Below the pieces are notes generated by a model that saw only the letters and a program-made list of their open reading frames with translations, ran no database searches and was not told where the DNA came from. 64,000 nucleotides of DNA from Camellia lanceoleosa (Eukaryota; Streptophyta; Magnoliopsida; Ericales; Theaceae): contig CM045762.1 of assembly GCA_025200525.1 (NCBI GenBank), forward strand, positions 82,241,893-82,305,892, in the 5' to 3' direction. A program made the position numbers and the translations under genes. Shown piece by piece: positions 24,054 to 36,069 of this stretch. Position 1 is the first letter of the stretch; every line of letters starts with the position of its first letter.

Positions 24054-25913
24054 TGTAACGCCCCAAAAATCAGGAACATCAAGGAATAAATTAACAAATA
24101 ATTACAAGATTTTTCTAAGGTTACAAATGTAGGAAACATCACGAATGATTTCTTGGTCAATAACCAAGTAAGATCCTTGGAAAGATCAGAGGAGTCAAAA
24201 TAGCCTATCTTCTAAGTCTAATCTTCTTAGATAACAAAGCTACTTTTTTGACAAATCTTCAACAAGATATTAATACAAATCTACATGAGTTGACAAAATA
24301 TAAAGATAGGCTACAAAAGATATGTATAGATATATAGGCAAAGTAATAGTTACAAGATCATATTTTAATTATGATAAGAGTTTTAACACTTACAATCCCA
24401 AAACATGATTACAAATTCCTAATCTTCTAGGATAACCATACATCTTCAAATGTTTTTGATTCGCCGACGTTTGCATAAATTTTGTCAACATCTGGCATGA
24501 AACATCATGAGCTTGGAATGCCCACTAAATGCACACACACCCTATCCATTTTTTCCAATCCAATACACAATCATAATTATAACAAACAAGTAATGAATCA
24601 TGATATTCAACTGAATCATGATTTCATCCTCCCAACTGCAAGAATTGGACTCGAATTATTCGGTATGCTCTCTCTTTTGCTGGCTTGCAAAACTTACCCT
24701 GGATGCCTACAGCGGTTATGTACCGAGTAGCACCAACTAAGGACCTTAAAAGAGACGAAAAATATATATAACCTCTTCCAATCGTATCCATCATAAGTAC
24801 CTAGGGTCTGAATACAACTAATCCATTCAAGGGTTCCAAAACAACCACTTGAACAAGAATCAACAGTTAGGGAATATGTCCTATTAATCCATTGTCCTCT
24901 CATCTTTATTCAAGTGATCAAAAACCCAATACCACCTCATTTAGTTTCTTCTTAAGTTAGATGTTTTTCAGTTAAGGTTAGAACAAGCTATTGAGACAAT
25001 AATTTCTAAACTAGTATGAGCATCATCAAAGCATTATGGTAATAAATATAGGCACAATGATGAAAATATCATACTAAGGCCCAAACAAGAAATATGAAGC
25101 ACATTCATGAAATTAAAAGCATGAAATCATCAACAAACATAATTTCAAGATTAGATGCACTTTAAGACCGGAAATAAAAAGGGACATTTTTAGATTTTTT
25201 CTGAAATTGGCCTTCCCATGGATTGTAGATAATTCTATCTAGCTTTTAGAACAATTTTCAGAAGTGGAATAGCTTTCCTAGATTTTTAGTTATATAAGAA
25301 ATACTCCAGTGCTATCCAGATTCGTCGACTGTTACGAAAATTGGATTTTCTCTCAAACCGCTCACTCTTTTTCGAAAAAACTTTTTTCCATGAAAGAAAA
25401 AAACTTAAAGGAAGGTTTTGAAATAAAAATTAGGTTCATAATATTTTTCTGTATTTTTCTAGAATAATTGCGAGTGGGCTGTAAATACTAGTTCTTTGGG
25501 CACAAAGCTTTAAATAATAGAAAAAGTAAGAAGATAGGGTAACCATGGTTAATTTTTCACTTCTATTGTAATAAAAACAAGATAAATAATATGTCATAAA
25601 CTCAAATTTTTAGATTCAATGTGTGCCTTTGGAATTCATGTGAGATAGGTGTAGAAAAAAAAAAAAACAATTTTGCATCTATTGAGAGAAAACACAAGTG
25701 AAAAAGATAGTTTTGCATCTATTGGGAGATCAAGGCTCAACTCTTTTCATTTTTAACACAAGAACACCATCAAAAAACTTCTGAAAATAATGTTTAAAAC
25801 CTCAAAGAATATGTATTTAAAAGAGGAAATAGAAGGAAGGGTGGTAATGTGGCTTACTTGTTGCCTAGGTGAGATGTTTGCACAATTTTCCTTTCCTTTC
25901 CTCTCTACCACTA

Positions 25914-25983
<70 letters not shown>

Positions 25984-27007
25984 GCTCTCCTTCAGCTATG
26001 TGAGTGTATGAGTGTGTTTGTATTCAAAATATGGAGGTGATTGGTACATTTATAGAGAAAAGTGGATAAAAATACTATTTTCCCCTTGGTTCCAATTCAA
26101 GTTAATATTTTTGGATTTAGTTAGGATGAAATGAAATAGTGGATGATTAGGAACCTCAACTATGTATTTGATCATGATCTAGTTAGACTTTTCCCCTTAA
26201 TTAAACTATCCCAATTACAAGTACAATGCATATATACATCTATACATATAATTGGTACCAGAAGTCAAAATGATTTCCATGATTTTAGGGATTTTGTCTC
26301 AAAAGTACCTATAATTGTAGCCTGGGGGTGTCCATTGATGGTGATCTTACAAAGATTTTCTTTTTTATTTCTGTGTACAATTTGATATTTATTTGAAGAT
26401 ATTTTGTGTACAATTCATTAAATAACTTTAAAGGTACAAGCATACATATATATAATGGTTACTAACTTGGGGTCAATTTATAATTCAAGTAAAATGTAAG
26501 GGCTAAGGCCTTAATTTATGAATTGGAACATTTATTTAAGTGTAGCATTTAGTGAAATTAGGATTTGAGAAGTCAATTCGGTTAAAGTTTCTTCGTTTTG
26601 AATTAAACGGCGAATCGAAATAAGAACTAGAAACCTAGGGTTTTGAGTAGTAAATTTACAATCATGGGGTTAATTAATTATTATTAAGGCTTTTTGAAAT
26701 GATTCCTGAGTTCTTAGGTTCAATCAGGGTTTGTGAGTTTTCGGTTAGTGCGTATTTTTTACTTTATAGTTCAAAAGTAAGGGTCTATAAAATTACAAAG
26801 GTCAGGAATTTCATAGTTAAATAGTTAATATTAGAGTGTAGAAATAATTCTTAAGCTATTGGGGTTGATTAGGGTTTGTACGGGTTCGTTCGTGATGCGT
26901 CTTCAGTTCTAGGGTTAAATTTGCGAATAAACGAGGAACTAAGGGCTTTATTATAATAACTCAAAAGTTAGGAACTTAATAGGGTTACAAAAGTTAGAGG
27001 CCTCACA
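24054..27007 (-). repeat. 5' LTR of the gag-only Tekay-like element (2,954 bp)
   Basis: On the minus strand it starts TGTGAGGCCTCTAAC at 27007 and ends CCTGATTTTTGGGGCGTTACA-like sequence at 24054. It is homologous to 18308-21123. A TATA-like CTCTATAAAT lies near 26050 on the minus strand. Confidence 0.8.
25919..25980. repeat. (CT)31 microsatellite in the 5' LTR
   Basis: Perfect 62-bp (CT)n tract, GA on the sense strand, at the same site as the 36-bp tract of the partner LTR. Confidence 0.9.
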
Positions 27008-27660
27008 TAGTCAGTCCTACCCATTACATATAATGAGTTATAGTGCCTTCCAACCTAGGATAGGATACTCTTCCCTTTTCAAGATGTTGTGATGTCTTTG
27101 ATTGAATAGAGAAACCCTAGATCTATTCAAAACTAGGACAGGGTAACTTGAACCCACCATAAGGGTGTATGTTCCATTTGTCTGTTATATGCTATATACT
27201 TGGATCAATGCAGAGCTTCTTGACTTCATAACAATGGTTCAGGTTTTCCAGTTATGGGGTTTGAGTATAGTTTTTTTTTTTTTTAATAAGGTACAATGAT
27301 TTTGCCACAGTTTTTTTTTTTTTGGGGGGGGGGGGAGGGAGGGGGTTCTACAATGATCTTGTGTATATAGTGAGATTTGGCTGAGGTACCATCTGATTAG
27401 GGATTTTCTTTTACTTTTTCTTTTCTTTCCTTTTGTTAGGCAGCCTTGTCATTATAGTTTCCAAGAAACCTAACCTCTCCCAAGTTCTCTAGACTTGCAC
27501 AGGTAAGCTTTGTAAGATCAGTGATTTGGCCCAAGGATAGCCAATGTTAGTATCACTCCAGTTAGTGGTCAAAATGAGAAGAGTCAAGCAATCACAGCTA
27601 GTATAAAACATTAATTTCTTGCCTCTTAGTCCACATCAGTCCACTTCATTAGAATTAGTG
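27008..27660 (+). other. Leader of the Tat-like element, second part
   Basis: Non-coding DNA between the inserted element and the gag start at 27661. It includes T13 followed by G12-A-GGG-A-GGGGG at 27311-27345, a possible G-quadruplex former, and a T/C-rich stretch near 27400-27440. Confidence 0.5.
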
Positions 27661-27776
27661 ATGGCACAAGCCCCTATTGACTGAGTAGAGATGCTGACTT
27701 CTCTCCAATGAACTGTGGATGCTCTTCGCCACATCGTTTCTACTCAAACTGAAACCATTGTTAGCTTGCAACACCT
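27661..27776 (+). pseudogene. Tat-like gag, N-terminal fragment
   Basis: From ATG at 27661 the frame runs MAQAPID, stop, VEMLTSLQ, stop, TVDALRHIVSTQTETIVS and reaches the insertion point of the solo LTR at 27776. Both stops are TGA where TGG (Trp) is the likely ancestor. The reading frame resumes at 31172 after the inserted LTR and its duplicated CACCT, so this and 31172-31760 are one gag gene. Upstream is the leader; the PBS lies 274 bp plus one insertion away. The fold of this N-terminal piece is not recognisable alone; identity rests on the continuity. Confidence 0.65.
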
Positions 27777-30700
27777 TGTAGCTCAGCTTTTTCGCGCCCC
27801 CTTTCGGAAACTCAAAAAGAAAGCCCTATAGTTCGGACTCCCACGGTTCTGAATCTAATCTCACAAGTGCAATGTAAAATTGATGATCACCAAAGAGTCC
27901 AAATCCGACAAATCGTTTGGAAAATTGATTTTGAATAAAAAAAATGCCAAAATTGATCTGCTTTTCCAGATACAAAGTCGCCACTTAAATATTTTATTTT
28001 GAAAAAATTTAGGAAACCCATTACTCGTGCCAAAGGCCACATCTCCATTATCACCAAAGTTGCCTCAGCTCGGGAACTTAGGTACGAGAGGGAAAGGTCA
28101 TGAATTGAGCAGTCCCGCTCGCCCGATCAAAGATCGGCCTCTACTAATCAAGATATGATTTTTTATCAACATTATGTGTTCTTGTTTCGATTATTAAAGT
28201 AGCATTTACTATGTGATGCGCACAAAAAAGTATAGACTAGTTTGCTCAATTTAGAACAATTCAACTCATGTTTGTTTGTGAAAATGGTTTGAATTTGCCA
28301 CCTCAAGTTGGCTTAAAGTTTGCAGATTTGCCACCAAACATAGTGGGCTTAAAACTTATTTGCCACTCAACAAGGCAGGCTTAAAACTTACATTCATTGA
28401 ATCGTTCCAGTTCAAACAATAAGCCTTCATCCAAAGGCATTCAAACAGTTTATTAAGTAAGCATTTAGCCTCATGGCAAGCATGCTAGACATGACAAAAT
28501 TCACACTCATGCAAATATGCTAAAGCATTAAAAACTCACCTAGTACTCCAAGCCAAAAAGATATGAGTTAGAAAACTATGCATGATTCCTAACTATACAA
28601 GATGTCTAATGCAACACATGCGAAGAATGCAACTAATAGGCTCAACTACTAATATGACATATGAATTAATTCAAGACATACGGTCTAAGCACGTATTCAA
28701 AGAATGATTGAAATAACAATGCAGTTTGAATGATGTGCCGAGCTTTGGTGCATGCAAGACAAATGAATGAATGCAAGCATAAGGTATGCTAATTGAAACA
28801 TGTCCCTAATCTAACTATCAAAAGCGATTAAATAAAAGGGAGAAAGAAGCGGCGTTGGAAGACATACACATTATTACATTTTGCTCTCACGAAGGAGAGT
28901 CCGAATAAATAAAGCAGAACTAACTAACAACTAATTAAAGCTAAGCTAATTAAGCTAATTATTACAAACCAATTGAAATAAATAGCTAAACTAATTAACT
29001 AATTATTACAACACTTTTAACTAGCTAGTAAGCTAACTAATTAAATTACAACACAAATGTAAACAACCTAAGCAATTAAGATATTTAACTACGCTGCCAC
29101 CACTCCGCCTCAAGAAGTAGAAGATGTACATGCTCGGTTTTTGCCCGAAAAGACCTCTATTTTGTTCTCGAAAGCCTTTGTTTGCAGAGTTGAACATTTC
29201 CAGAACCTTTCTGCTCCACCTCAACATTCTGCTGAGGTTTACATCAATGGCCAGCCAGCCATGGATGAATGCTGCCAACCAAAAAGGTGGTCTGCCAGCC
29301 ATTTATGGTGTATTGCCGGCCATGGATGGTGGCCTGTCGGCCACTAATGCACTGGATCACCATGTTGCAACAGAGTACAAACAGAGCAAAAAGGGCATTT
29401 TTCCAGGGATTGTCTACACAATTCACCCATTCTTTTCATGGATAAATCCAAGGAGTTGTGAACTTAAACCACAAATCACCAATCTAAGAAATTTCATTGC
29501 ATGACGGCTTGTGCTTCAAGGTGTGCAAGCTCAATGAATACAAAACAAGACATTCAAGAACCATCACCCTATCATGCATGATCAAGGGCAATGGAGACAT
29601 AGGAAACTTGAGACATTTCATCACTTTGAGTATGAAATGTCCCAATTTTTCTTGTGTTCAATTAATGTCTGATTGAACACACACAACACACAAGTTATTA
29701 TCTTGTTCAATTTTAGTCCCAAGTTGTTAGTTACTCATTTTAACTTACCAACTATTACTTAGTCCAATTAAGTTCAAAAGGGTGAGTTAGAGTCCTCTAA
29801 TGGAAAGAAGGCTTAAAACACAAGTTGCTTTGGGTATGAAAGAAGTCTTATACCGTTGGTAATAAACCCCCAAATGGATAAAACCATTAAGTATGAATCC
29901 TCAATTCCACACTTAGGTAAACAAATGACTTGAAACAACTTTCAAAGCAAAAAGAAAACCAAGAAATGAGGGAGATTGTAGAGGTGATTAGTGCTGAAAT
30001 GAAGTACAAAACAACACCAAAGCATGCAATCAACTCAAACAAGAGATGTCTAATGGCCTAAAACACCAAGCTTGTGAGGACTATTATACTACAACCATGC
30101 AAAACAAGACTCAACTGAACCAAACAGCCCAAAACAGAGCTAAAGCAATCTAAAACAAAGGTAAAAATATGCTGGAATATAGCTACAAAAAGTTAGAAAA
30201 ACATGCTAACACATCGAGTTAACTAGACCAACAAACAAGACACAATGAGGGAAGGCTAACCCCTATAATTTTGGATTTCAAAACATGTTTTTTGCCACTA
30301 AAAATACTTTGAAATTCAGTGGTTAAAGGCCTAAAAGAAGATGGTTTAAAAAAATGAGAAACACAAGTGAAGAAGCCTTACAAACAAGGTACAAAGAAGG
30401 GTGAACCACCCCCTACCTCAAAATGGTTTCAAGCCACAAATTTTAGCCCATTTTGATAGAGTTTTTATAGCTTAAGAATGGTTCAAACTAGTGGGAAAAG
30501 ATGGAGAAACAAGTATACTAAAACAAGTTAAAATACAAGTTTTATATCTCTTGAAGCCAAACACCACTTTAGGCACAAATGCAAGCCAAAACCACCTTCA
30601 AGAGCTCAATCAAGACCTCAAGGGACCTCAGCTCAAAGGTGATCACTTTTGGTTAAGGGTTGATATGCAAAAGTGTAGTGTATCTATAAATTAAGCACAA

Positions 30701-31166
30701 AATTTCAAGAGAGAGAGAAATGTAGAGAGAGAGAGAGAGAGAGAATTTTTTGAGTTTGAAATCTTCCAACCTCCAAACATGAGAGAGGGACTCCCTATAT
30801 ATAGAAAATATGAATTTTGTACAAGAAGATCCGGCCCTCCACGTGTGGACAGATGCATGCATCCGTGTAACCAGCTGGCACAACTGGTACAAAATATCTG
30901 CAGAAAACACTGGTAGCTAGCCAGCCATCACCAGAAGCTCTGGCCGGCAGCCTTCATAGATGGCCGGTAGGCCACCAGAGAATGTAGGAGGGAAAGACCA
31001 AGGCGTTGTCCAAAAAGGAGACAAAATGGATGCAGGGTTTGAAAGGTTCGATCTTGTGGCATTCCGCTGAGTGCTTCGAGCACTCGGTGAGCAATCTGAC
31101 TCGTCACCAGATGTACTTGGAAGAACATCCAAGTCTTGAAAGGCTGTCAAAAATGGGGTGTCTGCA
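27777..31166 (-). mobile_element. Solo LTR of a Tat/Ogre-like element (3,390 bp)
   Basis: On the minus strand it starts TGCAGACACCCCATTTTTGA at 31166 and ends GCTGAGCTACA at 27777. Perfect 5-bp target duplications CACCT flank it (27772-27776 and 31167-31171), and removing it restores the host gag frame. There is no internal element sequence, so it is a solo LTR from unequal or intrachromosomal recombination. Blocks shared with the other Tat LTRs: the CCAAAGGCCAC region (near 28045), the CTAGTACTCCAAGCC block (near 28535) and the ATAAAAGGGAGAAAG block (near 28830). Confidence 0.85.
30795..30804 (-). promoter_or_regulatory. TATA box of the solo LTR
   Basis: CTATATATAG about 360 bp into the LTR on the minus strand, followed in sense direction by a CT-rich stretch. 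It is equivalent in place to the TATA boxes of the other Tat LTRs. Confidence 0.45.
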
Positions 31167-31171
31167 CACCT

Positions 31172-31760
31172 ATTTGCGGCATCTACTGCCCGACCCATTC
31201 CACTTACTCATTTAATTATCGATCCTCCTCAGCCGGCTAAAGACTTTCAAGAGTTTGAGAAACAGGAAAAATCAATCTACGTCCAGCCTCCTAGGGCTCC
31301 GGCACCACCCGTTAGAGGGCCTTACCCCCTTAATTTGAAATAACTTGTCCTGGCCTTGTCAAAAATTGCTAAACTTGAGAAGATATTTAAGAAATCACAA
31401 AGGATCAACTATATCCCTAACATTGAAGATAGGTACACTGAGGCTATAGTACAACTCCCGAATAGATTCAAAGTGCCGCATATAAATAGGTTTGATGGAA
31501 CCGGTGAACTAATTTTCAACATCCGTCTATTTTTAGATATTATCAAGCCCATAGGACTAACACGAGCTCAGAAACTTTCCTTGTTTGGAAGAACTATGTC
31601 TGGAGTTATTGTTACTTGGTATGCTAAGTTGGAGGATACAATAAAATGGAATAGAGAGGAAATGGCTGAGGCATTTGTTGCCTAGTATTTATACAACACG
31701 TAGATTAAGGTTACCACCCGAGAATTGGAGGCAACTTGTCAAGGGCCTAAGGAGAGCTTT
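31172..31760 (+). pseudogene. Tat-like gag core
   Basis: The frame resumes after the solo LTR with LFAASTARPIPLTH and a Pro-rich stretch (31240-31340). After a one-stop break it gives 110 residues (31356-31685) with YTEAIVQLPNRFKVPHINRF, DGTGELIFNIRLFLDI, LTRAQKLSLFGRTMSG and VTWYAKLEDTIKWNREEMAE. This is the retrotransposon gag core domain in its Tat/Ogre form, forming the capsid shell. Past 31685 the same frame continues after a TAG with QYLYNT-like sequence and CQGPKESF. Several nonsense codons make it a pseudogene. The best lineage evidence is the GLTRAQKLSLFGRT segment. Confidence 0.85.
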
Positions 31761-33361
31761 GTGGCAGTTGTTCCAAGATAGAGGCTAAAAGCAACCAAAA
31801 TGACAAACGGGCCTTCAGAGAAAGATCAAGTCCATATAGTTGTGAGGAATTTGCATGGCAAGCTACTATAGAAGATGATAGTTCTCTCTCTCTCTTTAAT
31901 TTTAAAGACCTACATGAGATTAGGGTCAAGATTGAAGATGCAATTAACCATGGAATTATAGTGGAAGGAAGTGAGCCCACAAAGAAAACGTTCAATCGCA
32001 GCTCCAATGCTACTAGTAGCATAACTGCCAAACTTGTAGAAATGCCATTGCTACCAATACGAAGCCAGGTGATTCTTTTGCCAATGCTAGCCTACAATCA
32101 ACCAGCTCTACCTGAGCCCAGAATAGAACTTTCCACCATCTCCACATTACCTCGACCCAAGCCATGAAAATTCTAATAAAAAAATGGTATCTCAAGCCCT
32201 TTGACCCTTGACCTCTCTCTGATCCTCTCCCAGCCAAACATGACTTCACCAACAACACGGTCATGACACTAATTGTTGCTTTCGCCTTCGTCATAAGATT
32301 CAAGATCTCATCAACAATAAAACCATAACTCCACCACAAAAGCCTAACGTCACCACTAACCCATTACCCACCTATGACCGAGTGCCACCCCATCCAAATC
32401 TTAACCTCATCCATACACTATCGCCTACCTTTAAACCCAACATATACATCACCCAATCTAATTTACCTAAACTTGAGGTGTTTATTACAGATAGAACTAA
32501 TTTGTACATGATGGACACATCTAAACCCAACCTAAACACTATCGCAATAGATCTGGAAAAAGGAAACGTAGTGGTGGAAGAAAGGAAGAGTTCAACCTTA
32601 AAGAAATTAGAGGAGAAGAAAACCTTTAAAGTACCAGTCATGGAAAAAGGAAAGTTGTCTGAAGAAGAATATGACCCAAGCAAGTACATTGTGTCTGTTG
32701 GACAACGAATGCCGGGAGTCATGTTACCCGATGTATTCAACATTAATGCCATCAGAGAATAAGGATTGGATTAGGGTTTAGATAATTTGGAAAATTTGGA
32801 GGAAGACTTAGACAATCTGTAATTTTTCAAAGAGCAAGACCTAGGGAATATGTAAATAGAATGGTGGGATCCAAGTAACTCAGAAGCTAACCATAGTTGG
32901 ACAAGTAGTGAGGAAGATGCTGGAACAGAGGAGGATAGGGAGATTGAGAGAAAAGTAAAAGAAAATAAACTAGAAGGAGATGATAAGAGAAAATGAAAGA
33001 TTGAGGAGACTAATAAATATAAGAAGAGTAATAAACAAGAAGATTTTGAAGAGGAAGAGAAAAAAATACTAGAACATTTCCAAGGAGGAAGAACCAGACC
33101 AACAATAGAAGGAGAAAAATAAAGAGCTAGCAAAGTATGGGTACACATTAGAAGAAGGAAATTTTTTGCAGAAATTCGATCAAAGTCACCATATCAGCTA
33201 AAATATAGAGATCATAGTGTGGGTATTATTCAGGTTGAACTAGATAATTTCTTGTCACTCAATGAAGGAGAGTGGTGAGAGACAATGACCTGCACTTTGC
33301 TTACATAGATGAAGGATGGGAAAGAATGCCCCAGATAATACATGGTATATAGAAGAGATAG
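31761..33361 (+). pseudogene. Tat-like gag C-terminus and gag-protease linker
   Basis: Decayed coding with one clear long frame (32382-32762, 126 residues; Lys/Glu-rich with VPVMEKGKLSEEEYDPSKYI). Between 32830 and 33120 the DNA is A/G-rich and encodes charged Glu/Lys-rich sequence in broken frames. No zinc knuckle could be identified. The 32382-32762 frame is a linker segment commonly seen between gag core and protease in Ogre-type polyproteins; it has no known activity. Minus-strand ORFs here are shadows. Confidence 0.5.
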
Positions 33362-34165
33362 TTGATTAGGAGTGGGTGTTACCTTAAATCCCCACACCTA
33401 GATCAAGGAGAGCCTTTGGGCAAAGATACTGATAAAGGAAAGGAAAATGAGGTAGAAGAAGTCTTGGAGTTAAGAAAACTAAAGAAGATTCAAGTGGACA
33501 TTTCGATTTGGAGGCTCCTCATGGCTTCCTATGAACACCGTCAAACAATGTTGATAGCTTTGCGCACGACAAAGTTGCCAATTGATAGCACGCCAGATCA
33601 GCTCATATCGATGATCATGCCAGGAGAAACAATTCCGACAATGACCTTTTCTAACAAGAAACTGCCACCAGAGGGGGCGAGCCATAATAAGCCTTCGTAT
33701 GTTTCACTTGAGTGCAAAAAGGAGTGGATTCCAGTGGTTTTTGTAGACACTAGGTTGGTTTTCAGTGTATGTCCTTTGCACATTGCTTACATAATAGGAT
33801 TGAAGTCGGTAGATTTTACACCTATCAGTTAGTTGATCCGGGCATATGATAATACTAGTGGAGAAGTCATAGGAATTGTCAAAATGAAGATAATGGTAGG
33901 ACCATCTAAACATGAGGCCGAATTCCATGTCATGGATGTTTTTCGCAATTTTGAATATGTTGTTAGGGAGGCCTTGGTTACGTCAGATGAAGGTAGTGTT
34001 GTCTACTATGCATCAATTAGTGAAATATCCCACAAGGGAGGAATTACAACTGTTTTTGGGGCTTCATCCATCCATTTTCCACCAAAAATCACAACCCCTT
34101 TACTAGAGATTCAGCATGGGAAAGAAGATGTCTTTCTTTCAGGATTCACCGTAGCAAAAGCATAG
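33362..34165 (+). pseudogene. Tat/Ogre-like aspartic protease region
   Basis: Two frames (33362-33832 and 33833-34165) separated by one TAG form a continuous protease region: DISIWRLLMASYEHRQTMLI, then FSNKKLPPEGASHNKPSYVS, the active-site segment VFVDTRLVFSVCPLHIAYII, and after the stop IRAYDNTSGEVIGIVKMKI, AEFHVMDVFRNFEYVVREAL. The order and motifs match Ogre/Tat retropepsins, which cleave the Gag-Pol polyprotein. The catalytic triad Asp-Thr-Gly appears as Asp-Thr-Arg, so the enzyme would be dead even without the stop. Length is near the family norm. Upstream is the gag linker; downstream lies the linker to RT. Confidence 0.8.
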
Positions 34166-35199
34166 CTAGTCCAGTCTATCATGGCTGAAGAAGAAATGAG
34201 GTATGGAAGTGCTCAATTTATCTATCTGATGAGCAAGTTGGGGCACATTTCTAGAATGGAATTGGAAAGGAGTGGCAGGCAAGGCATTACCTCAGCAGTC
34301 AAAGTAACCCATAATCCACATGCATTTGGGATAATGTATGAGCCCACAATAGAAGACTAGAATAAGAAGGTTGAAGAAGTAAGAGATAAGGTCAAGGCAA
34401 AGAGAGCTAGGAAATAATACGAGCTAGTTTACAAGCCAATCCGAGGAACACTAAATAGGCATTTTGTTATGCAAGGAGATGACTTCCCTTTATGTGGCTT
34501 TTTTGAGCCTTAGGTTGATCATGTGACAAAGAAGCATTATCTCATATTTGAGATTTTCTCCAGTCACTAACTTTCTGACAGTGATGAGGAGTGGGTCGAC
34601 CCTAACATTGATATTGGTCAAGACAGAGATAGTGACTTAGACGGCAATGCAAAAGAAGTTTTTGAATTGACACTAGTTGACTTTCTAATAGACAATGGAA
34701 CCATAGCAGATGAACTTGGGGGATGGTACATCAATTTTTATGATCAAGGGAGGATTACTTGTTGATTGTACCAGCCTTATCTTTGATGCGGCAGAGGGCC
34801 AGCACTTTGACTGGAAGTTTGAGAAGGGTTTTGTTGTTAGTTCTAAGTCAGATGATGAGTCCGAGTCTGATTCCACTGAGCCCGCAAAGTCGAAATCAAA
34901 CTTGAGTCAGTCCAGTAGGTTGGAGTCTAGTGCCTCTAGGAGTGATGACCCGGACACCACTATCTTATCTAGGTCTTCTTTTTCCTTTTCTTTTGAGTCC
35001 TTTGCAACCACTGAATCGGAGATTGTTAATGAGAATGCAGAAGATTTTGCTTACTCTTGTGTGCCTGTAGTTCATTGCATCGATTATGATTTTGAAAATT
35101 TTAATGAAAACGAAGAGGAATAAAATCATTGAGCTTTGTAAAAGTTTATTCACTGGGAGGAAGACAGGCATGCTAAACCCTTGTTAAATAAAATTATCT
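34166..35199 (+). pseudogene. Protease-RT linker of the Tat-like element
   Basis: Fragmentary coding: YGSAQFIYLMSKLGHISRME, KVTHNPHAFGIMYEPTIED, then a frame at 34710-35123 that is Ser/Asp/Glu-rich (SDDESESDSTEP) and ends in DFENFNENEEE. Ogre/Tat elements have such an acidic linker (in Ogre an intron lies in this interval). I see no convincing intron borders here. It supports the lineage call but has no catalytic motif. Confidence 0.5.
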
Positions 35200-35945
35200 C
35201 AATTAATGTAGGTATCGATAAAGATCCTTGCTTGGTCCAAATCAGTTCCATATTGTCTTTAAAGGAACGCAAGCGCTTAGTCGTTTTGTTAAAAGATTTC
35301 AAAGATATTTTGTGTGTGGTCCTATGATGACATGCATAGAATCGATCCCGAGATTGTACAGCACATGATCCCTCTCAACCCTAAAGCCTGACCTATCAAA
35401 CAGAAATTGAGAATGATACATCTAGATTGGGCTCTGAAATCAAAGAGGTGGTAAGCAAACAGATCAATGCTAGGTTTTTATAGTCACATAGTATCCAACA
35501 TGGTTGGCCAACATTGTTCTAGTTTTGAAGAAGGATGGCAGAATCAAGGTTTGTGTTGATTTTAGAGATTTAAACAAGGCTAGCCTGAAGGATGATTTCC
35601 CATTGCCACATATTGATAAGTTGGTGGATTTCATGGCAGGGCATCAATTACTGTCCTTCATGGATGGTTTCTCGCGTTACAACCATATTCTGATAGCACC
35701 GAAAGACAAGGAAAAGATTGCGTTCACTACATAATGGGGAATGTATTATTACAGGGTTATGTCGTTTGGGCTAAAGAATACTAGGGCTACATATCAGAGA
35801 GCGACAACCACACTACTGTATGACGCGATCCACAAAGAAGTTGAGGCCTATGTAGATGACATGATTGCCAAGTCTAAGGAGAGGAAAGAACACTACGCAG
35901 CATTAAAGAAGTTTTTTTTGATAGGATCAGGAAATACAAGCTGAG
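35200..35945 (+). pseudogene. Tat-like reverse transcriptase
   Basis: Upstream remnants (LSLKERKRLVVLLKDFKDIL, about 35255-35320) lead into clear RT: VLVLKKDGRIKVCVDFRDLN and KDDFPLPHIDKLVDFMAGHQ in the frame 35504-35734, LLSFMDGFSRYNHILIAPKD, a stop in place of a residue before WG, then YYYRVMSFGLKNTRATYQRA and the polymerase box YVDDM (35741-35944). RT copies genomic RNA to DNA inside particles. The catalytic Asp pair is kept, but several stops and a frameshift before 35504 and after 35930 inactivate it. The order after protease and before RNase H matches Ty3/gypsy. Confidence 0.9.
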
Positions 35946-36069
35946 ATTGAGCCCATATAAGTGCACCTTTGGGGTAACTGTAGCTAAAATGCTGGGGTTT
36001 TTTTATCACGTGGCAAGGTTTTGAGGTGGATCCATCAGAAATCAAGGCCATCCTGGAGATGAGATGATA

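Larger units (their letters stand above)
18308..27007 (-). mobile_element. Tekay/Del-like element with two LTRs and gag only
   Basis: Two homologous LTRs (18308-21123 and 24054-27007) bracket only 2,930 bp. On the minus strand the order is 5' LTR (24054-27007), PBS-like TGATATCAGACTTAGG (24050-24035), gag (about 23110-21900), a non-coding tail, a polypurine tract (21138-21124) and the 3' LTR. No protease, RT or integrase motif was found, so this is a second gag-only, non-autonomous element. The immediate flanks (CATTT / TAGTC) do not form a 5-bp duplication, but TACCCATT occurs at 18299-18306 and again at 27018-27025. Confidence 0.75.
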
